Below, piece by piece: positions 1 to 7,499 of a stretch of DNA of 34,371 nt. The stretch covers positions 1-34,371 of the forward strand of contig JAIOOU010000005.1 in assembly GCA_021414245.1 (NCBI GenBank), written 5' to 3'. A program made the position numbers and the translations under genes. The notes beneath the pieces are model-generated. The model was not told the origin of the DNA. It made no database searches and saw nothing but the letters and a program-made list of their open reading frames with translations. Source of the DNA: Chloroflexota bacterium. GTDB taxonomy: Bacteria > Chloroflexota > Anaerolineae > Anaerolineales > Villigracilaceae. The number at the start of each line of letters is the position of its first letter. The stretch's first letter is position 1.

Positions 1-71
1 TCCACGACCAGCCGCACCGCCTCTCTCTTCCGTTCTACACTATAATGCAACATCCCTTTTCTTCCAGACAT

Positions 72-108
72 AAAAGCACCTCCGTGAGATTATCTCATGA
101 GGTGCTTT
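72..108 (-). terminator. Hairpin terminator downstream of the PP2C phosphatase gene
   Basis: A ten-base arm at 73-82 (aaagcacctc) pairs with 99-108 (gaggtgcttt), and an inner tgaga/tctca pair extends the stem. Read on the minus strand it ends in a T-run, so it suits the minus-strand gene that stops at 156. It may also serve a gene lying left of the window. The rest of 1-155 shows no gene. Confidence 0.6.
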
Positions 109-155
109 CTTTTCCTGTCCGTTTTTAGGGGGTCAATTCAAACGGGAGCTCTTTT

Positions 156-1400
156 TTATTTTTTATCAATGGCTTGAATGGTAACCAGGGTGACATCATC
201 GTCCTGTTTGGAGCCATCCTGATATTTCATGAGTGTGTCCAGCAAATAATCACAACCCTTCTGAGCGTCGACATTCAACAAGTCGCTCAAGGTCGTTTTG
301 ATGCGATCCAATCCAAAGGGTTCCCCTTTTGGATCACGGCAATCGGTCATGCCATCTGTAAATAGAAGCAGGGTGGAACCGGGAGGGAGAGTTACAGAGC
401 CTTCATCCAATGTGATCGCATCCCACAAACCAAGGGCCATGCCCGGTTTATGGGTCAAACGATCCACGCTTCCATCCGGATGCAAAAGCAGGGGGGGCTC
501 ATGACCTGCCCGCGCAAAATTAAAGACGCGCGTTTTCAAGTCCAGGATGCCATACAGTACGGTGACGAACTGGGTGGATTTTTGCAGGCGGGTGATGTGG
601 CGATTGACCACCCGAAGGACTTCACCGGCGGTCAGACCGATGTCCGCTTCCGCCATGATAAGGGCATGGGCCCGCGCCATGAAGAGAGCCGAAGGGACGC
701 CTTTATCGGCAACATCACCGATAACCACTCCAACCTGGTCATCCTTGAGAAGAAAAACATCATAGAAGTCACCGCCCACCTGCCGGGCCGGCAGGATGCG
801 GGCACCAAAGCCGAAGTCCGGCAATTGAGGCAGTTCATCCGGCAGAATACTTAATTGAATATCCGCTGCAACTTGCAGTTCCCGTTCGAGTCTTTCCTTC
901 TCGATCAACTGGGTCTGGGCTTCCTTCAACTCGTCAAAAGCTGTTTGCAGCTGGCGATTCTTTTCACTAAGATCACGGAAGGTTTGGGTATTGGTGGCAT
1001 CCAGACGCTGGCTTAATACACGCACCATGGAGATGGAAAGTTCGGGATGTCTGCTGGTCAGCTCCAGGAATTGAGCGCGGCTCATGGAAAGCAGGGTGGC
1101 CTCGCCGCGCGAGCGCACACTTGCAGTCCGATGCCCGCCGGGCATGATCAAGCTCATCTCTCCTAGATACTCACCCTCTCTCAGAATATTTAATAGCATT
1201 TCCTCGGTCTGGCCAACGGCCATTAATACCTCAAGGATGCCTTTCATGACAATGTAAAAATGATCGCCCGGATCGCCTTCGTGAAACAATATCTCACGGT
1301 CGGCAAGCTCCCTGACATCCAGTGATGAAAGGATCCCGTCCAATTCTTTCTCGGGAAGATCGGCAAATAAGGGGATTTTGGAGAGGAGGTTTACGCTCAT
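156..1400 (-). CDS. Cyclic nucleotide-binding domain / SpoIIE-type PP2C serine phosphatase
   Basis: This 414-residue cytoplasmic signalling protein has two recognisable parts. Residues 1-125 form a cyclic-nucleotide-binding (Crp-like) sensor, with the typical FHEGDPGDHFYIVMKG and GEYLGEMSLI segments. Residues about 140-180 are a charged helical linker likely to be a coiled coil. Residues about 180-410 are an RsbU/SpoIIE-type PP2C phosphatase: the GGDFYDVF and GDVADKGVPSALFMA segments carry the metal-binding aspartates, and LLLFTDGMTDCRD is the C-terminal metal motif. Such proteins usually dephosphorylate a STAS-domain antagonist in response to a ligand. No anti-sigma kinase is present here, so the target is unknown. 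The gene begins 6 nt after the kinase gene stops, so the two are probably co-transcribed. The Shine-Dalgarno site is weak. Confidence 0.92.
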   Translation of the reverse strand: MSVNLLSKIPLFADLPEKELDGILSSLDVRELADREILFHEGDPGDHFYIVMKGILEVLMAVGQTEEMLLNILREGEYLGEMSLIMPGGHRTASVRSRGEATLLSMSRAQFLELTSRHPELSISMVRVLSQRLDATNTQTFRDLSEKNRQLQTAFDELKEAQTQLIEKERLERELQVAADIQLSILPDELPQLPDFGFGARILPARQVGGDFYDVFLLKDDQVGVVIGDVADKGVPSALFMARAHALIMAEADIGLTAGEVLRVVNRHITRLQKSTQFVTVLYGILDLKTRVFNFARAGHEPPLLLHPDGSVDRLTHKPGMALGLWDAITLDEGSVTLPPGSTLLLFTDGMTDCRDPKGEPFGLDRIKTTLSDLLNVDAQKGCDYLLDTLMKYQDGSKQDDDVTLVTIQAIDKK

Positions 1401-1406
1401 ATGGGT

Positions 1407-2066
1407 TTATTGTTTCCGGGTGAGATCCATTACTTCCTTGCCGGCCAGCTTGTCCTGGATGCGGCGGGTGACGAGTTCCATATGGCCGGGTTGGTTCACG
1501 ATATCCAGGTCGTTGGTCTGAATGGTCAGGACCGGACAAAGATCGAATGAGCCAAGCCATTCATTGTAAAAAGAATCAAGCAGGGACAGATATTCAGGTG
1601 TGATGCCCGTCTCCATGTTGCGTGCCCGTCTGCGGATACGGTCCATCAGGACGGTCACAGGCGCCTTGAGATAGATCAAGAGGTCCGGGCGCGGCAATCC
1701 ACCCACAACCACTTCAAACAACCTGCGGTAGGCAAGGTAGTCACGTTCACCCAGGTTTCCCATATGGTGCAATGCCCGCGCAAAAATATGGGCGTCTTCA
1801 TAAATACTCCGGTCCAATATGGCGGAACGCGCATCCCGGGAGGCTTCGAGATACTGGTCTGCACGATGACCGAGGAAGAACACCTGCAGATGAAAGGACC
1901 AGGCGTGCATATCACTGTAGAAATCGGAAAGATAGGGATTGTCGGCAACGGATTCGTAACCCGTCCACCAGCCGAGGCGCGCACCAATGCGCTCTGTAAG
2001 AGTGGTCTTGCCCGCACCTATATTCCCTGCCACCAAAACCAGATGCTTCGCCATATCTTGTGGCAT
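1407..2066 (-). CDS. Deoxynucleoside kinase family protein
   Basis: This is a 219-residue P-loop kinase of the deoxynucleoside kinase family (dGK/dAK/dCK type), which phosphorylates deoxynucleosides for nucleotide salvage. The Walker A loop GNIGAGKTT is at residues 14-22. An ILDRSIYED segment gives the family's DRS motif, and RIRRRARNMETGI resembles the arginine-rich lid. Length is normal. The chosen ATG has no clear ribosome site; a second in-frame ATG (residue 5, at 2054) is an equal candidate. It is the first gene of a probable two-gene unit with the downstream phosphatase. Substrate preference cannot be read from the sequence. Confidence 0.88.
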   Translation of the reverse strand: MPQDMAKHLVLVAGNIGAGKTTLTERIGARLGWWTGYESVADNPYLSDFYSDMHAWSFHLQVFFLGHRADQYLEASRDARSAILDRSIYEDAHIFARALHHMGNLGERDYLAYRRLFEVVVGGLPRPDLLIYLKAPVTVLMDRIRRRARNMETGITPEYLSLLDSFYNEWLGSFDLCPVLTIQTNDLDIVNQPGHMELVTRRIQDKLAGKEVMDLTRKQ

Positions 2067-2123
2067 ATTTTATCATGCAAGGGGGATTGCTAGTATAATA
2101 TTGACTGCAGGAGACTCAGATCC

Positions 2124-2582
2124 ATGAAAATCCGCGATGCATCAGGCTGGACTATGTTCATTTTCGGGATAATTGCAATCCTGCTTGGCATGCTTGGCTT
2201 GATCCGGCCCGAGATTCTTCTTTCCATCCTGGGCTTTGAAGTTGTCGAACAGGCGGGACGCGGGGCAGGCGATTACACTCCCGTTTTCATAACCGCCTCC
2301 TCCATGGCATCCCTCAACATGGGTGTGTATTATGTACTAGCTGCCCTGAATGATGTAAAAATCTTTTATCGCTGGACGGTCCCTTTTCGGGGTTTGACCT
2401 TCCTGGCTTTCACAACCAGCGTGATTGCCGGGATCGCCCCGGCCGGCTTTCTAGGCGTGGGGATTTGGGAGCTGGCAGGCGGGGTTTCGACCGGCTTGGC
2501 CCTTTATTCTGAAGGCAAAAAAGCCCCGATGGAAATACCCTCTGAAAAACCCGTCCGCGGAAAAAGCAGGATCAAGAGGTAA
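2124..2582 (+). CDS. Four-helix membrane protein of unknown function
   Basis: I do not recognise this family. The 152-residue product has about four hydrophobic segments (residues roughly 10-30, 55-75, 88-106 and 112-130), followed by a basic C-terminal tail rich in Lys, Arg and Pro that is probably cytoplasmic. A caggaga ribosome site lies at 2107-2113 and a TATAAT hexamer at 2094-2099, in the 57-bp gap shared with the divergent kinase gene, is a plausible -10 box. It is followed after 2 nt by the SpoIIAA-like gene, so the two are almost certainly co-transcribed. Confidence 0.8.
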   Translation: MKIRDASGWTMFIFGIIAILLGMLGLIRPEILLSILGFEVVEQAGRGAGDYTPVFITASSMASLNMGVYYVLAALNDVKIFYRWTVPFRGLTFLAFTTSVIAGIAPAGFLGVGIWELAGGVSTGLALYSEGKKAPMEIPSEKPVRGKSRIKR

Positions 2583-2584
2583 TC

Positions 2585-2947
2585 ATGAAATCCAAATGGA
2601 TCGAACACAACGGCAAGAGAATTTTTTACCAGGATTATTCAAACTTCTTTTTCAATGAGAAGGGTGTGAAACAGGAATTGGACGAATGCCAGACCCAAGT
2701 GATGGCTGAACCTGAGAATTCGGTCCTGGTGCTCACAAATCTGGGCAACACAGAGATCACAATGAACCTTATGCCGCTCCTAAATGAAGCCTCAAAGGCA
2801 ACCCGATCCCATGTTCGCAAGACAGCCGTGATGGGCGTGGCGGGCATCAAACGCACCCTGGGGGATCTGCTTTCCAGAATCACCGGCCAGGAATTAATGT
2901 ATTTCACCAATGAAATCGAAGCCAAAAACTGGCTGACGAAAGAGTAA
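2585..2947 (+). CDS. SpoIIAA/STAS-like small protein
   Basis: This 120-residue soluble protein resembles the SpoIIAA-like (STAS/SEC14-type) family. Features include the ENSVLVLTNLGNTEIT strand region, a central helix, the KTAVMGVAGIKRTL segment at residues about 78-91, and a C-terminal EAKNWLTKE helix typical of these domains (compare 'E-E-A-K-x-W-L' endings). Members bind lipid-like or protein partners, but their role is mostly undetermined. The gene lies 2 nt behind the membrane-protein gene. A PP2C phosphatase of the kind that often acts on STAS proteins lies 1.2 kb away on the other strand, but nothing in the sequence links the two. Confidence 0.7.
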   Translation: MKSKWIEHNGKRIFYQDYSNFFFNEKGVKQELDECQTQVMAEPENSVLVLTNLGNTEITMNLMPLLNEASKATRSHVRKTAVMGVAGIKRTLGDLLSRITGQELMYFTNEIEAKNWLTKE

Positions 2948-2960
2948 TTCAAGAATTCAT

Positions 2961-2994
2961 AAAACGGCCCGCATTAAATCATGCGGGCCGTTTT
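2961..2994. terminator. Bidirectional rho-independent terminator
   Basis: A perfect 14-bp stem (aaaacggcccgcat at 2961-2974, reverse complement at 2981-2994) encloses a 6-nt loop. A- and T-runs on both sides let it work in both directions, between the plus-strand SpoIIAA-like gene and the minus-strand ABC transporter operon that converge here. Confidence 0.92.
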
Positions 2995-3018
2995 ATTTAC
3001 AGATGATTCAACTGGACT

Positions 3019-3819
3019 CTATACCGTTTCGAGAGTTCCGCGTTGTTTCGCCTGTGTTTCAAACCACGCAAACAGCACGTATCCCACAAAACCATATATT
3101 AATCCAATGCCAAGTTCAGTGATCAGGAGGGGCAAAATGTCATTTAATGAGGCGCCGCCTACCAGGGCCCGGGAAGCCGCAATGCCGCGGGTCAGGGGCA
3201 GGATGTTCGATACCACCTGCATCCAGGCCGGCAGGGATTCAATTGCCACATTGGCCCCGGAAAATATCAACAGGCTGAAATACACGAAGTTGTTGACGAA
3301 CATGACGTTGGCGGTCAGCAAGCTCAGACAGCCCATCAGCAGGCCAAGTCCGCAGGTGCTAAAGGTGGTGATCAGGATCGTTAAACCAAGGGCAGGCATA
3401 TCGGTCCGCGAAAGATCGAGTCCCATGAGCAGCACCCCCCAAGTTAACGCGATGACCACACCAATGGCTCCGTCGATCACATGCATGAAGGCCCTGCCAA
3501 AGAAGATCATAAAACGGTTGGCCGGTGTCCCAAACAGATAGGGCAGAGTCCCCGCATCCCGGTCACCGCCAACGCTCATTGTCACTCCGAAAATGCCGCT
3601 GATCGAGGTGATCTGGATCGCATTTCCAATCACGAAAAAACTTGCGTTCTTTCCGCCCGAGGCATAGGTTCCCAGAAAAACAAAAAAGAACATCTGCGCC
3701 AAAGGCATGATGATCTTGGATGCCATATAGGTCACCGGGCGCAGCCATGCGAACAGTGCGCGATAGGAAAGCAGGGTTCCCTGCCAGAACAAACGGGTGT
3801 TTTTAATAATGGTATTCAT
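3019..3819 (-). CDS. ABC-2 type transporter permease (second permease)
   Basis: This is a roughly 266-residue integral membrane protein of the ABC-2 family with about six membrane segments, for example near residues 35-55, 105-130, 140-165, 170-190 and 230-255. The GDRDAGTLPYLFGTP segment between helices is characteristic of ABC-2 permeases (the E/D-x-G-T-L motif after helix 2). The start is taken at ATG 3819; an in-frame TTG at 3825 would overlap the previous stop by 4 nt. It is the last gene of a three-gene operon with the ATPase and another permease, and probably forms a heterodimeric exporter. The substrate is unknown; drug, lipid or polysaccharide export are all possible. Confidence 0.9.
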   Translation of the reverse strand: MNTIIKNTRLFWQGTLLSYRALFAWLRPVTYMASKIIMPLAQMFFFVFLGTYASGGKNASFFVIGNAIQITSISGIFGVTMSVGGDRDAGTLPYLFGTPANRFMIFFGRAFMHVIDGAIGVVIALTWGVLLMGLDLSRTDMPALGLTILITTFSTCGLGLLMGCLSLLTANVMFVNNFVYFSLLIFSGANVAIESLPAWMQVVSNILPLTRGIAASRALVGGASLNDILPLLITELGIGLIYGFVGYVLFAWFETQAKQRGTLETV

Positions 3820-3821
3820 GG

Positions 3822-4619
3822 TCAATCCACATCCAGGGTTGCATCAACACGCGCCTTATACAGCATGATCCTGAACAATTGGCTGGCGATCACCAGGTCC
3901 ACAATACTGAAAAGGATCATCATCCCCCATGAAAATGCGATCTGCGGAAAAGGCATGTCCGCGGTGGATGTGCCATGCAGGGCGATCGCGGCCCAGTACG
4001 GGGGAAGCAGGTAACTGACCGGGGTCGTCCAGTCCGGCAGAAGGGCGATCGGGAACAGGAATCCGCACAGGATGTAAACCGGAAACTCCATCGCATTCTG
4101 CCATTGCTGGATACTGCGATACATCACAAAGACCGGCGCGATCGTCAGACCAAAACAAATAAAGGCGAACATGCTGATCAACAGGGTGGCAAAAAACAAC
4201 AAGGGCTGGGTCAGCGTCAACGAATATCCAAATAGGGCCGCCGCAAGCGCGTAGGAGACCACCATCGAAAGCAGGGATTGGAACACATTGGCCAGGTTCT
4301 TGCCGAAGACGATCACGTCAAAAGGTGTGGGCATGCCCACCAAGGACTCAAGCGTACCGGTCCAGCGCTCCACATTAATACTGTTTCCTGAAACGAAAAG
4401 CAGGCTGCTCCACAGCCCGGTCAACCCGCTGCCGATGACCACGAACATGGCATAATCCCCGCCCTTGTCACGCAGCATGAACAGGGCCAGAATGGCGATG
4501 ATCATGGGCTGAAAGACGATCGCGAACAGTACAAAAGCGTCGCTGAATTGTGTGCGAAGCGACATTTCCGCCACAACCAAAACCGTTCGCCAGTACTTAA
4601 ACAGATTCCCGTAATTCAT
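3822..4619 (-). CDS. ABC-2 type transporter permease (first permease)
   Basis: A 265-residue ABC-2 permease with about six membrane segments. The INVERWTGTLESLVGMPTPF segment matches the conserved ABC-2 E-x-x-x-G-T-L-E-x-L motif. Its ATG overlaps the ATPase stop codon by 4 nt, and a GGGAGG ribosome site lies within the end of the ATPase gene, which points to translational coupling. It pairs with the following permease to form the membrane part of the exporter. Confidence 0.92.
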   Translation of the reverse strand: MNYGNLFKYWRTVLVVAEMSLRTQFSDAFVLFAIVFQPMIIAILALFMLRDKGGDYAMFVVIGSGLTGLWSSLLFVSGNSINVERWTGTLESLVGMPTPFDVIVFGKNLANVFQSLLSMVVSYALAAALFGYSLTLTQPLLFFATLLISMFAFICFGLTIAPVFVMYRSIQQWQNAMEFPVYILCGFLFPIALLPDWTTPVSYLLPPYWAAIALHGTSTADMPFPQIAFSWGMMILFSIVDLVIASQLFRIMLYKARVDATLDVD

Positions 4620-5587
4620 GCGGCACCTCCCACCAGGCGCACATAGGCATCTTCCAGCGTGGGCTCCCGCACAATGACACTGCCCACGCGTTGACCTTCA
4701 AGCGCATTCATCACATCCGGCACAGCCTCCGCCCCGCGGGTGGTTTGGATCAGGAGCATTTGCTTTTGTTCTCGGTCTTCAACAGACAGGGCATCAACAA
4801 AAGGGAGTTTCCGTAATTTTCCAAGCGCCTCCTCGGAAGTTCCAAAGGTCTCCACTTCCACCACGGACAGATCCGAGACATGCTGTTTCAGGCCGCCCGG
4901 GGTATCCAGAGCGATCACACAGCCCTTGTTGATAATGGCAATGCGGTCCGACAAGGCATCCGCCTCAAACATGTAATGCGTGGTAAGCAAGATGGTCTTC
5001 TTTTGGGATTGCAGATTCAGAATCACGCTGCGGAACTCCCGTGCGCCGACCGGATCCAGACCAATGGTCGGCTCGTCCAAGAACAGGATGTCTGGGTCAT
5101 GCAGGAGCGTGCGGGCCACATGCAGGCGCTGCTTCATCCCGCGTGAATATCCGCCGACGCGCTCGTTGCCGCGTCCCTTCAGCCCGACCAATTCCATTAA
5201 ATATGGAATGCGTTTTTTGGAGACGGCAGGGTCAACCCCGTACAGACTGGCAAAATAACGCAGGTTGTCATCGCCGGAAAGACGCCAGTACAAACCGCGT
5301 TCACCGCCAAAGATAAAGCCGATGCGCCTGCGTACGTCCGTGGCCTGTTTGACGGCATCAAATCCGGCGATGCTGGCTGACCCTCCCGTGGGAATCAACA
5401 GGGTCGTCAACATTTTGATCGTGGTTGTTTTTCCGGCCCCATTCGGACCCAGCAAACCAAAAAGCTCGCCCTGCTTCACGTCAAAGGAGATGTCGTCCAC
5501 GGCAACCACTTCCTTGATGGACCGATTAAAAACACCGATCTGGGCCCGATAGACACGCCTGAGATGTTCCACTTCGATTGCGTTCAT
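4616..5587 (-). CDS. ABC transporter ATP-binding protein (ABC-2 exporter)
   Basis: This 323-residue ATPase powers the exporter formed with the two downstream permeases. Walker A GPNGAGKTT is at residues 47-55, the signature YSRGMKQ at 147-153, Walker B ILFLDEP at 167-173, and the H-loop histidine near 204. The position where most ABC ATPases carry the Q-loop glutamine reads FIFGGERGLYWRL, with no Gln. This resembles the DrrA/NatA-like export subfamily, where F-G-G-x-R-G-L-Y variants are seen, and is not necessarily inactivating. The C-terminal 90 residues form the extra domain common in this subfamily. The ribosome site aaaggaaactc precedes the ATG, and a promoter lies 40 bp upstream. Confidence 0.93.
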   Translation of the reverse strand: MNAIEVEHLRRVYRAQIGVFNRSIKEVVAVDDISFDVKQGELFGLLGPNGAGKTTTIKMLTTLLIPTGGSASIAGFDAVKQATDVRRRIGFIFGGERGLYWRLSGDDNLRYFASLYGVDPAVSKKRIPYLMELVGLKGRGNERVGGYSRGMKQRLHVARTLLHDPDILFLDEPTIGLDPVGAREFRSVILNLQSQKKTILLTTHYMFEADALSDRIAIINKGCVIALDTPGGLKQHVSDLSVVEVETFGTSEEALGKLRKLPFVDALSVEDREQKQMLLIQTTRGAEAVPDVMNALEGQRVGSVIVREPTLEDAYVRLVGGAA

Positions 5588-5627
5588 GAGTTTCCTTTTC
5601 TAAAATGGTGACGGCAATAGTAGAACA

Positions 5628-5657
5628 ATTGTACACTAATCTGCGGGGATTTTTCAA
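5628..5657 (-). promoter_or_regulatory. Predicted sigma-70-type promoter of the ABC exporter operon
   Basis: On the minus strand, TTGAAA (5652-5657) and TACAAT (5628-5633) are separated by 18 bp, about 40 bp ahead of the ATPase start codon. Both hexamers differ from consensus at one or two positions. Confidence 0.5.
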
Positions 5658-5702
5658 GTTGAGTGTTGTATACTTTGGAAAATCATTCCTAGGAGAAACA
5701 AC

Positions 5703-6209
5703 ATGGGCGTTTTCAATCTATTTGGCAAAAAACCGGACAAGAATACCCCGGTCCTTTCAGCAGAGCAGGTCATTCAGCGCATCCTGGAGGTTAATCGCGA
5801 TACTGCCCCCTTCAAGATCGTCGACGGCAAGTCTGAAGGCGTGGACCTGATCGCCGAATGGAAGATCGTGGATGCGAAGTGGTACGAGATCTTCGCCAAG
5901 GCAAATCTAACCAAGACCTTTCGCATTTATCTGAAACTGGATCCGGCCAAAAATGAAGTGCGGGCCAAAGACCAGGAATATACCGTCGAATGGCGGGCAG
6001 GCGTGCCGGGACTCAAAGCAGCGGTCAGCTCCTTTCAAGGGCAGCAGACTTCGATTGAATTCGGAGCCGCGTATGCCTTCACCGAGGAAGGAAAAGCTGG
6101 TGAAGTCTACAAATATCGCTTCAGCACAAATGAATTGAAAAAACCGATCCAGGATGCCGTCACGGCCTGCGGTTGGAAATATAAAGGTGTCGCGTTCGGC
6201 AAGTTATGA
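5703..6209 (+). CDS. Conserved hypothetical protein
   Basis: This 168-residue soluble protein has no signal peptide or membrane segment and I do not recognise a named family. The sequence alternates strand-like and polar stretches (KSEGVDLIAEWKIVDAKWYE, TFRIYLKLDPAKNEVRAKD, EYTVEWRAG), which suggests a beta-sandwich or barrel. An aggag ribosome site lies 8 nt before the ATG. Its stop overlaps the start of the next lipoprotein gene by 4 nt, so the two are translated together. Confidence 0.8.
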   Translation: MGVFNLFGKKPDKNTPVLSAEQVIQRILEVNRDTAPFKIVDGKSEGVDLIAEWKIVDAKWYEIFAKANLTKTFRIYLKLDPAKNEVRAKDQEYTVEWRAGVPGLKAAVSSFQGQQTSIEFGAAYAFTEEGKAGEVYKYRFSTNELKKPIQDAVTACGWKYKGVAFGKL

Positions 6210-6823
6210 GAAACAAAACAGACCTGCTTCTTCCTGCCCTGACCCTGGCTATTCTTCTGCTTTCTTGCGGGACCAATAATTCCGGGCAGTCGGACTCTCC
6301 GGATGCAAACGCCCTGCGGACGGAGGCGGTTTCCACCTTCGCTTCATCCCTGACCGAGACTCTGGCTGCTGTTCCCGCGGCATCCCCCACACGGACAGTC
6401 CGCCCTTCCATTACTTTCCCGGCCATCACATTAACACCGGTGACTCCGCCTACTTCCAATCCCTGCTATAACCTGCTGTGGATCAAGGATGTGACCATCC
6501 CCGACGGCACCCAAATGAAGGCCGGCGAGATCTTCACAAAGACCTGGCTGGTGCAAAACATCGGCGGTTGTGCCTGGCGGGCGGGATTCACCTTTAACAA
6601 TGTCGGCGGCAACCCGATGCGCGGAAACCCTGTCACCCTGCAGGAGGCGATCCAGACCGGCTCCAAACGCGAAATATCCGTTCAACTGGTTGTCCCCGGC
6701 GGCGAGAGCGGGCTGATCCAAAGTTCCTGGCGCATGGCGGATCTGGAGGGAAATTATTTCGGCGACACGCTCTCCATCAACATCATGGTTGGTGATGCCG
6801 CCACACCCACCCGCTCTCCCTAA
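6206..6823 (+). CDS. Lipoprotein with an NBR1-type Ig-like domain
   Basis: This is a 205-residue secreted lipoprotein. A short hydrophobic signal ends in the lipobox LLSC (Cys21), followed by a Ser/Thr/Pro-rich linker to about residue 85. The rest is an Ig-like domain of the kind named after human NBR1, with DVTIPDGTQM, FTKTWLVQNIGGCAW, and SSWRM followed by the FGD turn. In bacteria this domain is common in Chloroflexota surface proteins; its ligand is unknown. The gene starts on the ATGA overlap with the preceding gene. A longer paralogue lies at 13400-14131. Confidence 0.85.
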   Translation: MRNKTDLLLPALTLAILLLSCGTNNSGQSDSPDANALRTEAVSTFASSLTETLAAVPAASPTRTVRPSITFPAITLTPVTPPTSNPCYNLLWIKDVTIPDGTQMKAGEIFTKTWLVQNIGGCAWRAGFTFNNVGGNPMRGNPVTLQEAIQTGSKREISVQLVVPGGESGLIQSSWRMADLEGNYFGDTLSINIMVGDAATPTRSP

Positions 6824-6841
6824 AATCATCCCGGGTCAAAG

Positions 6842-6850
6842 TGCTATAAT
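6842..6850 (+). promoter_or_regulatory. Extended -10 promoter element
   Basis: TGCTATAAT carries a perfect -10 hexamer (6845-6850) with the upstream TG of extended -10 promoters. It lies 28 bp ahead of the small gene at 6879. No good -35 box is visible, as expected when an extended -10 is used. Confidence 0.5.
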
Positions 6851-6878
6851 TAACAAAGAAAGACAAAAGGAGCACATC

Positions 6879-7100
6879 ATGCCTACCCCCAAGAATAACG
6901 GTGAGAAGAAATTTAAGCGCGAGATCCCACAGGAAACCCGCGAACATTACAGAAAGGCCCGCGAAGAAATGCGCGAGGCCATCAAGGGATTTCTGCCGGA
7001 AGGCTTTCTCGAACACCGCCGTGCAGCCCGCAAGGAAATGATGCTGGCCATGCGCAGCCTGCTGGATGCCGCGATCGAAAAAATGGAAGAAAAAGCCTGA
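6879..7100 (+). CDS. Small highly charged helical protein
   Basis: This 73-residue protein consists almost entirely of charged, amphipathic helix-forming sequence rich in Arg, Glu and Lys, with no membrane segment or signal. I do not recognise a family. The ATG at 6879 was chosen over a longer upstream frame because a strong aaaaggag ribosome site precedes it by 6 nt and a promoter lies just upstream. The following cupin gene begins 2 nt after its stop. Confidence 0.75.
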   Translation: MPTPKNNGEKKFKREIPQETREHYRKAREEMREAIKGFLPEGFLEHRRAARKEMMLAMRSLLDAAIEKMEEKA

Positions 7101-7102
7101 TA

Positions 7103-7468
7103 TTGAACGGACCCGCAAAGAATGGAAAGACTGTTTCCATTGTCAACGCAGAGCATTACGAATGGGGCGATAACGCGGACGGTTGGCACCTGCTCAAACG
7201 GGATGACTTGAGCATCCTACAGGAACGCGTGCCTGCCGGGCAAACGGAGGTCATGCATTACCACAACGTTTCGCGGCAATTCTTTTATATTCTTGATGGT
7301 GAGGGGCAGATCAGGCTGGAGAATGAATTAATCACACTGCTCAAAGGCGAAGGCCTTGAAATTGACCCGCTTGTAAAACATCGCTTTGAAAACAACTCAA
7401 GCCGGGAGGTTGTTTTTCTGGTCATCTCCATTCCCAAAAGTCACGGGGACAGGGTTAATGTGGAATAA
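7103..7468 (+). CDS. Cupin domain protein
   Basis: This 121-residue single-domain cupin carries the first cupin motif, roughly G-x5-H-x-H-x3-x4-E, as QTEVMHYHNVSRQFFYILDGEG (residues about 47-68), and the second motif as GEGLEIDPLVKHRFENN (about 82-98), which supplies the last metal-binding His. Such proteins range from sugar-modifying enzymes to ligand-binding regulators, and the substrate is not readable here. The only suitable start is a TTG at 7103, 2 nt after the preceding stop, with a ggaag ribosome site inside the preceding gene, which implies translational coupling. Confidence 0.85.
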   Translation: MNGPAKNGKTVSIVNAEHYEWGDNADGWHLLKRDDLSILQERVPAGQTEVMHYHNVSRQFFYILDGEGQIRLENELITLLKGEGLEIDPLVKHRFENNSSREVVFLVISIPKSHGDRVNVE

Positions 7469-7499
7469 AATGCACCCAGGTACATTCCCATCTTCGATC

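Noticed and set aside
156-2947. Partner-switching module (PP2C phosphatase with the STAS-like protein)
   Set aside because: No anti-sigma kinase gene is present, the genes are on opposite strands, and the STAS-like protein is of the SpoIIAA/DUF3478 type without a visible phosphorylatable Ser context.
2981-3541. 186-residue plus-strand frame
   Set aside because: Antisense to the ABC-2 permease gene, which has coherent membrane topology and operon overlaps.
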